DNA of 64,000 nucleotides from Dipodascopsis uninucleata var. uninucleata (lineage: Eukaryota; Ascomycota; Lipomycetes; Lipomycetales; Lipomycetaceae). Shown piece by piece: positions 12,501 to 25,339 of this stretch. The notes beneath the pieces were generated by a model. The model was not told where the DNA came from. It saw only the letters and a program-made list of their open reading frames with translations, and made no database searches. The DNA is taken from NCBI GenBank assembly GCA_030568195.1, contig JAJLTO010000006.1, forward strand, positions 310,001 through 374,000. The letters are read 5' to 3'. Both the position numbers and the translations under genes were made by a program. How positions within the stretch are numbered: position 1 is the first letter of the stretch; every line of letters starts with the position of its first letter.

Positions 12501-13820
12501 AATGAAGTTAGAATTAGCAGAACTAACCTTGAGCACGCAGAGAACAATATGGAAAAGAAGCGGGGCCTCGAAGAGAGGATAGAGCATATCAAGAAAGAAA
12601 TCGAAGGTTCCAGCGTTAAGTTAAACGTGATCGAGACACAACTAGCGTCTATAACTCCAGAAATTTCTACACAAGAAAGCATTTTGAATAATAGCAGGAA
12701 GCATTTTGAAGCGCAAGAAAGAGAGGCTGCTAGAGATGCTCAGAAGATAGCATTGAGTTTAAGTGAATTTGAAAATCTACAGAATGAAATATCGTACTTT
12801 CTAGATAATATTGGTAACAATGCCTTAGAGGTTGCAATGGCTCACTCTTATAGCGTGAGCGAGTCAATGAAGCTTCTTATTGCAGAACTAGAGGATCTAT
12901 CAAACGAGGCTTCAGCTCGAGAAAAGAAAATAATGGACATGAAATCTTTAGAACGAAATGTCTCGGATAATATTCAGTTGCGCCGTCTGAGACAAAAGAT
13001 TGAAGAGACAGAAGTAGCTATTGAAGAATTACAACGGAAAAATGCAAAGCTGGATCGAAAGAGATACGACCAGGATATGCAGAGACTAAGAAACAAATAT
13101 GCCCGCCTAAATGCCGAATATGGCGGAAAAGCTGGTGAGATCAAACAAATGGATGATCAAATGGCAAGGCACGAAGACGAATTGCGAACGGAGTTTCTTA
13201 ACGTAGATGAGACGTATAAAGAAAGCCTGATTAAACTCAAAACTCTCTCAGCAGCAAATGAAGATTTAGCCAAGTATTCGAAGGCGTTGGACAATGCTAT
13301 CATGAGATATCATAGCTTGAAGATGGAGGAAATTAATCGTATTATTGATGAACTATGGAAGAAAACGTATTGTGGTACGGATGTTGATACCATTCTTATC
13401 AGATCGGACGATGAGAATACAAAGGGAAATAGATCTTATAATTATAGGGTCTGTATGGTCAAGCAAGATGCAGAACTTGATATGCGTGGACGTTGTAGTG
13501 CTGGCCAGAAGGTACTTGCTAGTATTATTATACGACTTGCTCTTGCTGAATGTTTTGGTATCAACTGTGGCCTTATTGCACTCGATGAGCCAACAACAAA
13601 CTTAGACCAAGAAAACATTCATTCTCTAGCGCGAAGTCTAGGTAGTATAATAGAGACACGTCGAGCACAGCGCAACTTCCAACTTATAGTCATTACTCAT
13701 GACGAAGATTTTTTACGATATATGAATGGCCCTGCTTATTGTGATTACTATTTCAGAGTGTCACGAAACGAGCGTCAGAAATCACAGATCGAACGTCAGA
13801 AGATCAGCGAAGTAATGTAA
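9518..13820 (+). CDS. RAD50: DNA double-strand-break repair ATPase Rad50
   Basis: Proposed exons: 9518-9519 (AT), 9598-9613, 9688-9792, 9926-10009 and 10086-13820; total 1313 aa, equal to yeast Rad50 within one residue. The start begins [15 protein letters not shown], matching Rad50 N-termini. It requires the ATG to be split by an intron (see findings). Visible motifs: Walker A GHNGSGKT, long coiled coils, zinc hook CALC (Cys681, Cys684), ABC signature [21 protein letters not shown] (about 1203) and Walker [14 protein letters not shown] (about 1231). Rad50 forms the Mre11-Rad50-Xrs2/Nbs1 complex that tethers and processes DNA ends and supports telomeres and checkpoint signalling. Exons from 9688 onward are secure; the first two are inferred from frame, splice signals and homology. 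Confidence 0.95.
9574..9579. promoter_or_regulatory. ACGCGT (MCB-like) hexamer near the RAD50 start
   Basis: The palindrome ACGCGT is the MluI cell-cycle box bound by MBF in yeasts, which controls S-phase and repair genes. Here it lies inside the proposed first intron of RAD50. A six-base match alone is weak evidence. Confidence 0.25.
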
Positions 13821-14680
13821 CTTTGTTTGCTAGTTGTCTTTTTTGAGCTACAAGCATAAATCGTATTTAGGAACTAGTTATTTGCATATTTTAGCATGTT
13901 ACAGAATTCATTATTGGTGGTAAAGTCAGCTATTCATGCCACAGATAGTGCTTGCTTTAATTTGAATAATTAAATTTTGAATATTTACTGGAGTTTGGTG
14001 TAAGCTGTTGATATATAGCCATATAAACTGCTTTTTTGTTAGTGCTATAAGTTTACCGGGTATTTGGAAATAGTAGTCATTAATGACTATGTAGTATATA
14101 TAAGTATCTAGCGAGCCATCGTTCACTTTGCTTATGCGGTGCGTTCCAAAATAAAAAAGGCTCTCAATTTGCTTGGAGGGTTATTATAGGTATATGCACT
14201 TATCCCCACTATACGTCCTGAAAAAATTATCATTTTGAAATATCGGAGTATGTTATGATGTTTGATGTGTTCACCAAGTAAATTAATCATTCATGGAATT
14301 GCTTTGTTCTTGACTTGCACTTTTTATATTGACAGCGCACATCAATACTTGGAACAAAGGCTGACGATAAGAGGCTAGTATATCGCCTAGATAGTTCAAG
14401 CTTAGTATTTAAGATGATACTCAACAGCGTTACTATTCTCTATATAACTAAAGCATTCCAGCTTACTATTTACCATTTAATATATATGTAGAAGCGTTTT
14501 TTACCTTCCTAAGTATTATGTCATTTCGTCTTACTCTTCGTTTTAGCAGATCTCGTTGTGCTTTACTTACTCCAAAATGATTATATATTGTTGTACCATA
14601 TTGTGTAGTAGGTTTGAAGGTCACGTGAATAGCAAGTATATAAGAGGCAATAGCATATTGCTATTCAACGTCAGGTACCT
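13821..14680. other. Intergenic between RAD50 and tRNA-Lys
   Basis: AT-rich 3' flank of RAD50 and 5' flank of the tRNA. A 66-codon minus-strand frame at 13926-14126 has no coding character. No repeat or RNA recognised. Confidence 0.5.
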
Positions 14681-14763
14681 ACCCTGCTAGCTCAATTGGC
14701 AGAGCGTGAGACTCTTACTTATGTGTAATCTCAAGGTTGGGGGTTCGAGACCCCCGTGGGGTG
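14681..14763 (+). tRNA. tRNA-Lys (CTT) with 10-nt intron
   Basis: Cloverleaf by eye: acceptor ACCCTGC/GTGGGGT (with two G-T pairs), D arm GCTC/GAGC, anticodon stem TGAGA/TCTCA and T arm GGGGG-TTCGAGA-CCCCC, with discriminator G. Between the anticodon stems are 17 nt. Removing 10 nt after position 37 leaves the loop CTCTTAA with anticodon CTT (Lys). The A-box-like (TAGCTCAATTGGC) and B-box (GGTTCGAGACC) elements are intact. No CCA is encoded. Confidence 0.93.
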
Positions 14764-17176
14764 CTTGTTTTTTTTACTCTACTCCTCCTACTGAGGAGTA
14801 GAAGGATGGCTATCTACTAATCTTTTTCGCCGCTTCATTGTGTAGGTGAATTTCTATTAAAAATTAAACTATTTTGCAGGGTTTGCTTGGTAGAACCAGC
14901 TATCTTATGACATCATATCTTCATAAGGGATGACTCGTTCAAGCGCAGGCTCTTTATTACCATGTAAGAAGCTTCACTGGCCGGATAGAATATGCAGCGC
15001 CAAAAGGCGTCCACAAGCCATTTAGTGCGCTGAGGAGCATGAAATGCGCCAGAAGTGCGTGAGAGACCAAACTGCATGATAAATCGGGTTGTGAGCAATG
15101 CTACTATTGCTACTTCTGGACAACAGTGAGTCCAGGCAGGCAGAATATGCGAACGCAAGTGCCGAATCGTCGAGTTACGCTGACAGAGAGGCGCGATGAG
15201 TAGAAATAGCACGTATTGTCTGATATACAGCGCAAGATTGCCCAAGCGTGCTACAGAACTATGACGCTACCAGCATATCACGACTTGCCTATACCGATAA
15301 TATCTCGTAATCAAAAATATCTAGGATTTTGCTGAAGCAAACTTCCACGGTAAACTCAAAATAGATTTAAGCTTATAATCAATGGCGAATTCTGCTGGTC
15401 CGGCCAGAATATCAAGCATCGCCTGTTCAAGTGGACCGCGTACCACGTTAGCTGAGGGGGTCGTGAACATAGTCTCCAGAAGGACGCTGAAGCAGCAAAT
15501 TAGTAGCTGTGGGCGCGGTTTCTTCGGCCATGCTTGCCTACATGGGCGCAAAAATAACGAACACAAAGGCTGCATCTGGACAGCCACGGTCGTCCTCAAA
15601 GCTGGGGAGCTACGAACTCTCTAGAGCAGTCTTATGCTTTGTCGCTGTGAAGATGCGAACTGTGATATATGCGGACATGGCAGCGTTTGATTATACTGCG
15701 CAACAAGTCGGCCCTACAATACGAATGGATGGTGCTTTAGCCGCGCTCGTTTCGCATAGCCAGACGACGATATGCGTATCTCTGCGTGCCTACATATATA
15801 TCTATATTTATACCTACATATCTCTATATATAGTGCTACTTGACTGCTGCTCCCCTAACATCTCTCGCTTTTAATTTCTTAGAGTTCACTATGCTCTTGG
15901 TTTCGTATCAGTCATTGTCGCATTCATGTGTGCCAAGAAACCAGTGTCTTGCTTTAGAAGCTCTACTGGTGCTTGGCTAACATTCGAGGTACGAAGAATG
16001 CCATACAGAGGGCACGGCGTGCTCCTGGAAAACATGGCTGCATGAACCTAAAAGCTAATGAAACTTAAACTAACGAAGACATCACATTAATTAGCGTAAC
16101 TATTAACAGGCCAAGAAGACTCCAAAGCCCCCTCCCGCACAAGACTGAACATACACAGCTGTCGACGCGACTGGCGCGCAGCGCTCCAGAAGACTAGTAT
16201 CTTGAGTCTAACTGGCAAGCGCTGGTGCTGTCCAAGTGCGCTATAGCGTGCTGGCTCTTCATGCACTAGGACGCTACAGGTACTGTGTAAACGACAACGC
16301 CAAGAAGAACTGAGAGAAAACACTCAAGCGTCTGTCTGCGAGCTAAAACAGTTTGCGGAAGTAAATTGAGACAACGCAGAAACTCTAAACTCGAAATGTG
16401 CGTTCTCAATCGCACACTCAAACTCAGCACCAGAGGCTGAGCCGCAATATATGCACTATTAGAGTTTCGTGGCACCCTGAGTAGTGAGAGGGAAAGCTTT
16501 ATTTACCACTAATATTAAATAAGGTGGAAACCTTATAGGGACGGTACCGTGTCGGGCATTGTGAGAGAGAGTGCACTCGTTTATAGATTTATCCTCATTA
16601 TATTCTAGCACCCATGTAGTACCTTGTCTTCATTATTCTCTTTTCTGTGTGGCTGTTCCGCTCTAATTCCACGCTATCGCTATGCTGTAACTCATAAGCT
16701 GCAGTCAGCCAAGGTAAGGTGATGTCAGCGCTCGTAGGTAGTTCTGCATTCCTCGGCCTCTTCGTTCTGTTTGTCGTCTCGTTATTTGTTATTCCTACAA
16801 CGCCGCTGCAAAGCTCCCCTTCGCTCTTCACGCTTCTGTAGTATATTTATTGAAGCCAAATTCCTTGCAGCTACCTTACTTTTTCCTCTTTTCTTTTAGC
16901 GGGGGGAATTCGCGCAATTGTTGTTACCAAGTATAGTATAGCAGTCTATTGCTCTTCCAATTCTTCTTCCTTCAATTCACAGGAACTAAGCAAGCCTGCC
17001 CTCTGAATTATCATTAAAACTAGCTGAGGGTCAGTAAGCAAGTTCCTTCTTGTATAGGCTTGCTCGACTGCTTCTGAATCCTGCTTTGCTGCTCCGCCTC
17101 CCGTTTCGGACCGATTAGCAACTTTTTATGCTGCAAACTCCGTACTTCGGCAAAACTCGAATAAACCTCTCAACAA
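14764..17176. other. Gene-poor, GC-elevated interval upstream of EXG1
   Basis: A 2.4-kb stretch with no recognisable gene. About 14900-16480 looks richer in G/C than other intergenic DNA here and holds several open frames on both strands (for example minus 14913-15245, minus 15321-15599 and plus 15509-15874). Most lack an ATG start and none resembles a known family. Bases 15785-15830 are a TA/TC-rich simple run. The last part (about 16500-17176) is presumably the EXG1 promoter. Confidence 0.45.
14768..14775 (+). terminator. Pol III T-run after tRNA-Lys
   Basis: Eight consecutive T residues begin five bases after the tRNA end, a standard RNA polymerase III terminator. Confidence 0.85.
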
Positions 17177-19004
<1,828 letters not shown>

Positions 19005-19739
19005 CTGCTAGCTTGTGTAGCTTGAATCTCGATTCTCCATGCTATACAGGGTCTGGTATGAAGTTTTTTTGCTCTCGCCATTTATTAGATCACTAAATGC
19101 TTGTAAAGTATAATCTACTTTTCAAAGCATTAATTTCTTGCTATGAATTAGCTCTTTTGTGCGTGTGAGCCTGATATATTTACCAATATCAATTTTTAAT
19201 TATAGTACGATATTTTTAAGTGCAAGATAATAAATAATCTCTGTTTTCATCTCTGTTGCAGCTCAATTTAATATGATATTTCCTTGTAAAGTACTATTTC
19301 ATTCATTTATCTGGAGCTATCTTGAGTGCGGCTTTGGATTGAAAAAAATTTGAGTTAAGAGCTGCATATGTCAAATGTGTCATGGCATAACGTTAAATTA
19401 AAATCATTTAGTTATATGGTCATTGATAATATTTAAGATACAAGCTACTTAAGTCGTAGAATGAGGGGAATATTGTTTATATTAACTTCATTGACTAGAA
19501 GATTTAAACAGTAAAATACACAAAATAGAACGCCTAGTTATTAAAAAAAATAGATACTTAAGTTGTCGAGTCAGCATATAATAAAATAACAAAACTTTGC
19601 TCCCTTCGCTCCTTATCTGTGAATGTAAAAGCGTATATTTGATCTACATAAGATACAGATGTACAAAATATTAAACCATTAAATGAAATAACTTTCGCCT
19701 CCTATTCAAAAAAATACCAATGAGTAACATTAAATATAA
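19005..19739. other. Intergenic between EXG1 and TCO89
   Basis: Convergent 3' flanks, AT-rich. Nothing else seen. Confidence 0.55.
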
Positions 19740-22232
19740 TTACGCTCTTCTCAGAGGATCTCGACCTCCTGCCGCATTGACAGCACCCATTCTAACGCCT
19801 TGGCTGCTAGATGTTCCGCCACCATTATGAGGATATGTGCGCGAAATTTGACTGTTAGACCCAAACGTAGGATTTGTGGCAGGATTTGTGGCATTAGGGG
19901 TTTGGATAGAATGACGTTCAATTGGTGGGGAGTCGTCAACTACCCGCCATACTCCAGTCCACATCTTCCCCAAAACAGAATAAATCTGCTCCTGATCACG
20001 TTCCACCTTTGAATTCGTCGCTTGATCCTGATCTGTATGAAATACCCATTTAAAAGGAGGCTCGATGACTCTCTTATTGGAATTGGCGTCCCTAAGAGCA
20101 CTTGATATTGTGCTGAACCCGTTCTGTCCGTTACGCTTCGCGATACTAGAAACACTATTGACAGCAAGAATCCTAAACCGTACTCGATCAACAGCCTCCG
20201 CCGTAGGATCACGGTATCTCTTGACATTCTTAAGTTCTTTGGATAGTGAATCAAGCTCACGCTGAGCAGCAGAGTGTGAAGATAGACTGCTCTGGATCCT
20301 GTTACGACGTCCCCAATCATCACTAATTGCAATATTGTTATCATTGTTTCCACCACTGTGATACCCATTTGATATAGCTTCATCAATTGAAGGAGAATTT
20401 GCCATATCACGAAGACTTGCTCGTTGTAACCACAACCTTTGCTGGGTTCTTGAAGATGCATTACCAGCTGCAGCTGCCGCCACGTCAGCGAGCGAAGCAG
20501 TCGAAGACAAAGGAAACATACCAGGATCGGTTGCACTGGCAACTGCTGCAACTGCCGCCGCTGCAGCTGCTTCCGCCGCCGCCGCCGCTTCTGCATCTGT
20601 TATCATATGAGGTCTAGGAAATGAGGACGGTACTCCAGTACCTGTCCTATCGAGCTGATGCCATGAGGAAGCAGAAGAATCTATTGAACTCCGCCCATTT
20701 TGTTGAACAGCTCGATTCAATTGACTTCCAGCTGTTCTTGAATCATTTGGCGTTCCAGAAGATCCACCAGAATGTGATTCACTCGGAGCGTTTGAATTTT
20801 CAACTAAGAACCTACTTCTTATAGCAGCATTCGAATCTACTGACTCTGAACCTGAAGCGTTGTTTAAAGTAGCCGGAGAAGAAGCCTCATTGGATATTAA
20901 ACTTCCATTTCCACCACTCTCCTGGATAGTCCTAGAAGGTAATACTGAATTATCTCCTACACGACTCGAAGGAATGCCAAAATCATTATGTGTAGCCTTG
21001 TTAAGCTCTGACAACCTTAGATCAGAAGTCAATCGCGAGCCTAGAAGGACACCTTCTGTTTCAGGACCAGTCGCAGAAACCCGTGTCTTACTGATAGGTA
21101 ACGACAGTTCGTCATTTTTATGTCCATTATCAATGACGTTTTCTTGCTTTCTGCTGATTGAATCTGCCTCAACGACAGTTTGTGATCTCACATTCTCTGG
21201 CGACCCCAATAAAGATGTTGAGGTTGATGTTGGCGCCGAAGAAGACGATATATGACTTTGCGAGTTACGACCACTGCTTTCTGTTTCGATTCGTTGTGAG
21301 AAGTTCTCGTCTAATCGTGACATATCAGACATCACCTGCTTGTAACTTGATTTCGCCTCTTCATTTGGTTGCTTATTTGAGGCACGAACCGCAGCTGGTG
21401 TGACAGCAATAGAAAGACCTTCATCTTCTTCATCTGTTGACTCCTCTTCGCTACTGCTAGACATACGCAAAGTCGTTGAAGAGCTGGGAGAAGCATTTCT
21501 CTGTGGTTTCCTCCTTATAGGTTTCTTCTTCTCTGAGCTTGGTCCTGACACTGCAGTCAAAGCACTTAAGGTCCTCCGTTGGGATAACATCACACGAGAT
21601 GGTTTGCGACCAGATAGCGCTAGAGCTGATCCGTCACGCCGTCGGATACCTTGCGGATGGTGTCCGTGTTGACTGTGATGCATTAACGAGTCAGTGCTCT
21701 TTGATTTTTTTAATATACTCGCTGGAATTCCATTGTACGATGAGTTAGATGTTGACACAGTGCCAGAATTGTGCGTGACCAAGCCGGCTGAAAGTGGAGG
21801 AGGAGGCAGACCGCTGCCAGTACTACTATCAGCTAATGAGATTGGCGTCAACTTACCGGCCTTGTTCAGGCCCCTACCGTAAGAGGGATTCCGATGATGC
21901 GAGTGGGATCTACCCGTAGATGCCACAAATTGTCGTGACATACTACGTCTGGGCCCCGCGCCGGAAGAAGAACTTCTTGCAGACTGGTGGGTCAAATGTT
22001 GTGCTTGGTGTTGTTGATGTTGTTCTTGTTCTTGTTGATGCTGTATATTGGAGTCTCCATGAGAGTAGTGGTTCCGTTGCGAAGTTCCATCAGCAGAAGT
22101 GCCGGCTCTATTAAGAAGGGTATCATCTTGATTGCTGTAAGGAACAGACTGTTCACTCGTACTTCCATAACTCTCTATACCTTCAGGATTATCCCTCATA
22201 CTACCTTCGTTTAATTCATGAGCTTCTGACAT
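19740..22232 (-). CDS. TCO89: TORC1 subunit Tco89-like
   Basis: Uninterrupted 830-aa frame, mostly low-complexity (His/Gln-rich near 70-100, Ser-rich, and an Ala-rich run at about 555-580). The C-terminal part matches budding-yeast Tco89 as I recall it. RTQQRLWLQRASLRDM corresponds to RTQRKLWLQREN. RELDSLSKELKNVKRYRDPTAEAVDRV corresponds to the REFERISHEYSNVKRFYNP region. A later YSVLGKMWTGVW corresponds to AVLSGIW. Length (799 aa in yeast) also agrees. N-terminal ILKKSKSTDSL and RKPSRVMLSQRRTLSAL are basic, phosphosite-like blocks. Tco89 is a fungal component of the rapamycin-sensitive TORC1 complex at the vacuole, acting in nutrient and cell-integrity signalling. It is convergent with EXG1. 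Confidence 0.87.
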   Translation of the reverse strand: MSEAHELNEGSMRDNPEGIESYGSTSEQSVPYSNQDDTLLNRAGTSADGTSQRNHYSHGDSNIQHQQEQEQHQQHQAQHLTHQSARSSSSGAGPRRSMSRQFVASTGRSHSHHRNPSYGRGLNKAGKLTPISLADSSTGSGLPPPPLSAGLVTHNSGTVSTSNSSYNGIPASILKKSKSTDSLMHHSQHGHHPQGIRRRDGSALALSGRKPSRVMLSQRRTLSALTAVSGPSSEKKKPIRRKPQRNASPSSSTTLRMSSSSEEESTDEEDEGLSIAVTPAAVRASNKQPNEEAKSSYKQVMSDMSRLDENFSQRIETESSGRNSQSHISSSSAPTSTSTSLLGSPENVRSQTVVEADSISRKQENVIDNGHKNDELSLPISKTRVSATGPETEGVLLGSRLTSDLRLSELNKATHNDFGIPSSRVGDNSVLPSRTIQESGGNGSLISNEASSPATLNNASGSESVDSNAAIRSRFLVENSNAPSESHSGGSSGTPNDSRTAGSQLNRAVQQNGRSSIDSSASSWHQLDRTGTGVPSSFPRPHMITDAEAAAAAEAAAAAAVAAVASATDPGMFPLSSTASLADVAAAAAGNASSRTQQRLWLQRASLRDMANSPSIDEAISNGYHSGGNNDNNIAISDDWGRRNRIQSSLSSHSAAQRELDSLSKELKNVKRYRDPTAEAVDRVRFRILAVNSVSSIAKRNGQNGFSTISSALRDANSNKRVIEPPFKWVFHTDQDQATNSKVERDQEQIYSVLGKMWTGVWRVVDDSPPIERHSIQTPNATNPATNPTFGSNSQISRTYPHNGGGTSSSQGVRMGAVNAAGGRDPLRRA

Positions 22233-23216
22233 CTTTAAGGCACGTTCTTAAGTTGCGTGCACTAAGGCTTGTCTCCAGCACGCGCCTCCCTTCACAACAC
22301 AGAACTGTACTTCTAATCGAGAGCACAGGTGATAAATATGTTGATGATTCACTAGCGCTGCCTAATGTACCGCTACACGCCAATTACTGAACAACAAATA
22401 TAGCCAAGTCACGCGTATACGCTTATCCATATATAGCACCTATCCGAAATTTGAATCTGAAGTGAGTCTCTTCTATCGTCTCCAGAATACTGATATTATG
22501 TAATGCACGATTCTCTTCTGGTAGTTGTATGATAGCACAGCACGCGGTCTCAGTTCATCCGCTATTAGTTAGTGTGGTTTTTCCAGATGCGAGTCTATCT
22601 ATCTAAACTGGCTATGAAGATATACGATATTGACATTCAATCCAGCTATATGATCTAATTTCTTCTTTGGGTGACTGTCTATCCTACAAATCCCACATTA
22701 GGCGTATCGGTGAAGCACGATTTGATATCTTCTCTTCGCTCTTTCCTTCTGCCTCTCTTCTGTCGTGTCTAAATTCTTCCGCTTGTCTATGTAAGCCTTT
22801 TAAACTAAAATCATCATCGCTGAAATGCAGAAGAGTCAGTTACCCTGACATATAGAACGCCGTTTGCAGACGATCGAAGGTGTATTAGGGTAATATGGTT
22901 ACGGATACATCAATTACATAATTTCTTAGTATTTAGATGCGATATAGTTTGAGAGATGAGATGAATGATAAGGTCTAGTAGCTAGATTGAGGGCATAATG
23001 GAGCATTATTATACATCAGATAGATGAATGCAACGAGCTTAACACAGGCAGTAGCAGGACGCCAAAGATATAGATCCACAGCTTCTCAGTGCTTGATAAC
23101 CAAAAATTAACAACCTCAATGCACGAAATCCCCGTGTAATGCAGTCAACAAAATATTAGTGCGTAGTGAAATAGACAAAATATTAAGGATAAAAAAACTC
23201 TATACTTAATGGAATT
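22233..23216. other. Intergenic upstream of TCO89
   Basis: About 1 kb containing the TCO89 promoter and the 3' flank of the F-box gene. A pyrimidine-rich patch lies near 22720-22790. No gene recognised. Confidence 0.5.
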
Positions 23217-24784
23217 TCACTCCAGATATGCCAAAATTTCTTTCTCTAGGCCCTGAGAGAAATCAAACACTACAGGATTCGTTCCAAAGGACGCAGCAAC
23301 TACTCTCTTGCTGTCCGCCTGCACAGAGAAAACCCAGTTTCCGTGAAACTTCTCGAAATCGAGGATGGGGCAATCTCGCTCAAGATCCCATACTTTCACC
23401 GTCTGATCGTAGCTTCCTGACACCACTAATAGTATAAATGATTAGTTTGCACGTCTAGTTCATAGAAAATCAGATATCGCCTTTGTGGGTGGATAAACTT
23501 ACGTCTGTAGCCATCCAAATGTAGAGCGCGAACAAGAGATACGTGTTGTCGATACACTTTTAGACATTTTCCGCTCTTAACATCCTACAAAAGAACGGCC
23601 AATAGTAATTAATAAAAGAACAATGAAGTCACTGAATCTATAATACACATACCCACACTCTTATAGAGTTATCATTACCGCCGCTCACGCAAATAGATAG
23701 GTCTGAGCTAAGTTGGACACATGCAAGGCCCCTTTCATGACCAACAAACTTGCGCATTAACTGGCCAGTTTCGACATTCCATAACTTCACTGACCTATCC
23801 TGACCAACGCTAGCAAGATATTTCCTGCGGAGATGAATGGCATTTACCGCACCATCTGAGACATGGATAGTATTTTTTAGCTTATAGCCATCGTTGCGAT
23901 CCCAGATGTAAATTTTTCCTGATTTTGAGCAAGTAATTACGTGTTTTTCATCAAGAGCCACATCCAGAACGCTTGTATCTTGAAACACCCTATGGAGCAT
24001 TTCATATGTCTGCATATCCCATATGATAAAAGACGAGTCGCTCGAGCCAGATACCATAATCTTATCATCAAACTGTAGACATAATACTGACCTGTCATGG
24101 CCACGTCCGCTGCCAACTTCAGATTCAGCGACAGCACCTAATGTCTTTAACAAACGACCTGACTCTGTATCCCATATTCTGATCGATCTGTCTCTCGAGC
24201 CAGTAATAATCTTTTCGTCATCGAACTGTACACAGTATACACTATCATCATGACCAGATAGGCTAGTGGGTTTAGGAACTCCAATATGCCAGCGAATCTC
24301 CAGTTCATGGCGGGTTCTATACAGTCTCTTCCAGTCTACATTCTTAGGAACATTCTTTTTGACTCTCCACTTCTTTTGCTGTTTGAACAAGGACTTCCAT
24401 ACAGTGTTTGAATCAACCATCGAACTCCAGCACTTGCTCACGAGCATGCAATTTACAACCGCCTGTAGCGGAAGTTGTGCAAATATTTGCGTACTGATCT
24501 CCGATGGAAAGCATTTTACAAAATCTACTTTGTATGAAAAACACGCGCGTAACATTGAGTTAGCTTGCTAGTCTCCAATAATTCCCTCATTATTCATTCT
24601 AGCTTCTAGAATATCTAGTCGCACGATCAAAATCGACCTCAAGGTACATACCAATCTGTTTTTGCACGGCGGGATGTATCAGCTTTTCCTCACCACTGTA
24701 AGTTGTATTGTTTACAGTTCTAAACGGCGAATAGTCGCCAATCTGCAGCCGCGAAAACGTATCAATGTTCATATCCACTGTCAT
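23217..24784 (-). CDS. F-box/WD40 repeat protein, SCF substrate receptor
   Basis: Four exons on the minus strand: 24784-24652, 24527-23653, 23584-23503 and 23425-23217. All phases agree, giving 432 aa. The first junction yields HPAVQKQI-VDFVKCFPSEI, which places the F-box at about 45-90 (LPLQAVVNCMLVSKCWSSMVD). The linker VDWKRLYRTRHELEIRW precedes WD40 repeats from about 118 to the end (GSRDRSIRIWD, SSDSSFIIWD, GQDRSVKLWN, GGNDNSIRVW, GSYDQTVKVWD). F-box/WD40 proteins bind Skp1 through the F-box and present phosphorylated substrates to SCF ubiquitin ligases. The repeats differ from Cdc4 and Met30 in their long basic linker, so I do not assign an orthologue. Confidence 0.88.
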
Positions 24785-25339
24785 TATTGTATCAGGCTAT
24801 ATTCATCTATGCAATATTTAATATACAATATATTGATCTATCCTGCTATAGTTGAGCCTCTGCAATGCTTTTTGTAAGCTCGTGCGAGTCAACTATTGTC
24901 AAAATCTCGTAGGGCTCGCTATACGTATTTCGAAACGTTCATTTCAGCGAAGATAAAAACAAAGTCTATGGCACTATTGTACATATGAGAATATATATCA
25001 GATAATCTATAAACAAATCCCTTAGAACCTCACCAGACACCACAGTTCACGGACTGACAACAATCTGAAAACTGTAAAGCCAATGACCATTAGTCACTTA
25101 ATCTGTCAAAGCTCTGTCTGCGACACCAAAGCTTAACAAATAGCCTAACCCTATGAGAAAATTGTTACATAACTACTTACGAAATCTGCTGGCTAGATGA
25201 TGTGTTAGAATTTTGAAATGTGAGATGGCGAAAATGAGAGACTAGTACTAGAATTACAAGAGTCTATGATATATGTACACAAATAATATGCATGTTGTAT
25301 AACGAAAATGCTAACGATGAAAACTTTGGCTCTAATAGC
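24785..25339. other. Intergenic between F-box gene and DBP8
   Basis: About 550 bp holding the F-box gene promoter and the DBP8 3' flank. No other feature seen. Confidence 0.5.

Noticed and set aside
14913-15245. 110-codon minus-strand frame with a membrane-like N-terminus
   Set aside because: It starts at TTG with no ATG or clear splice context near its 5' end; not enough to call a gene, though the island is listed as a finding.
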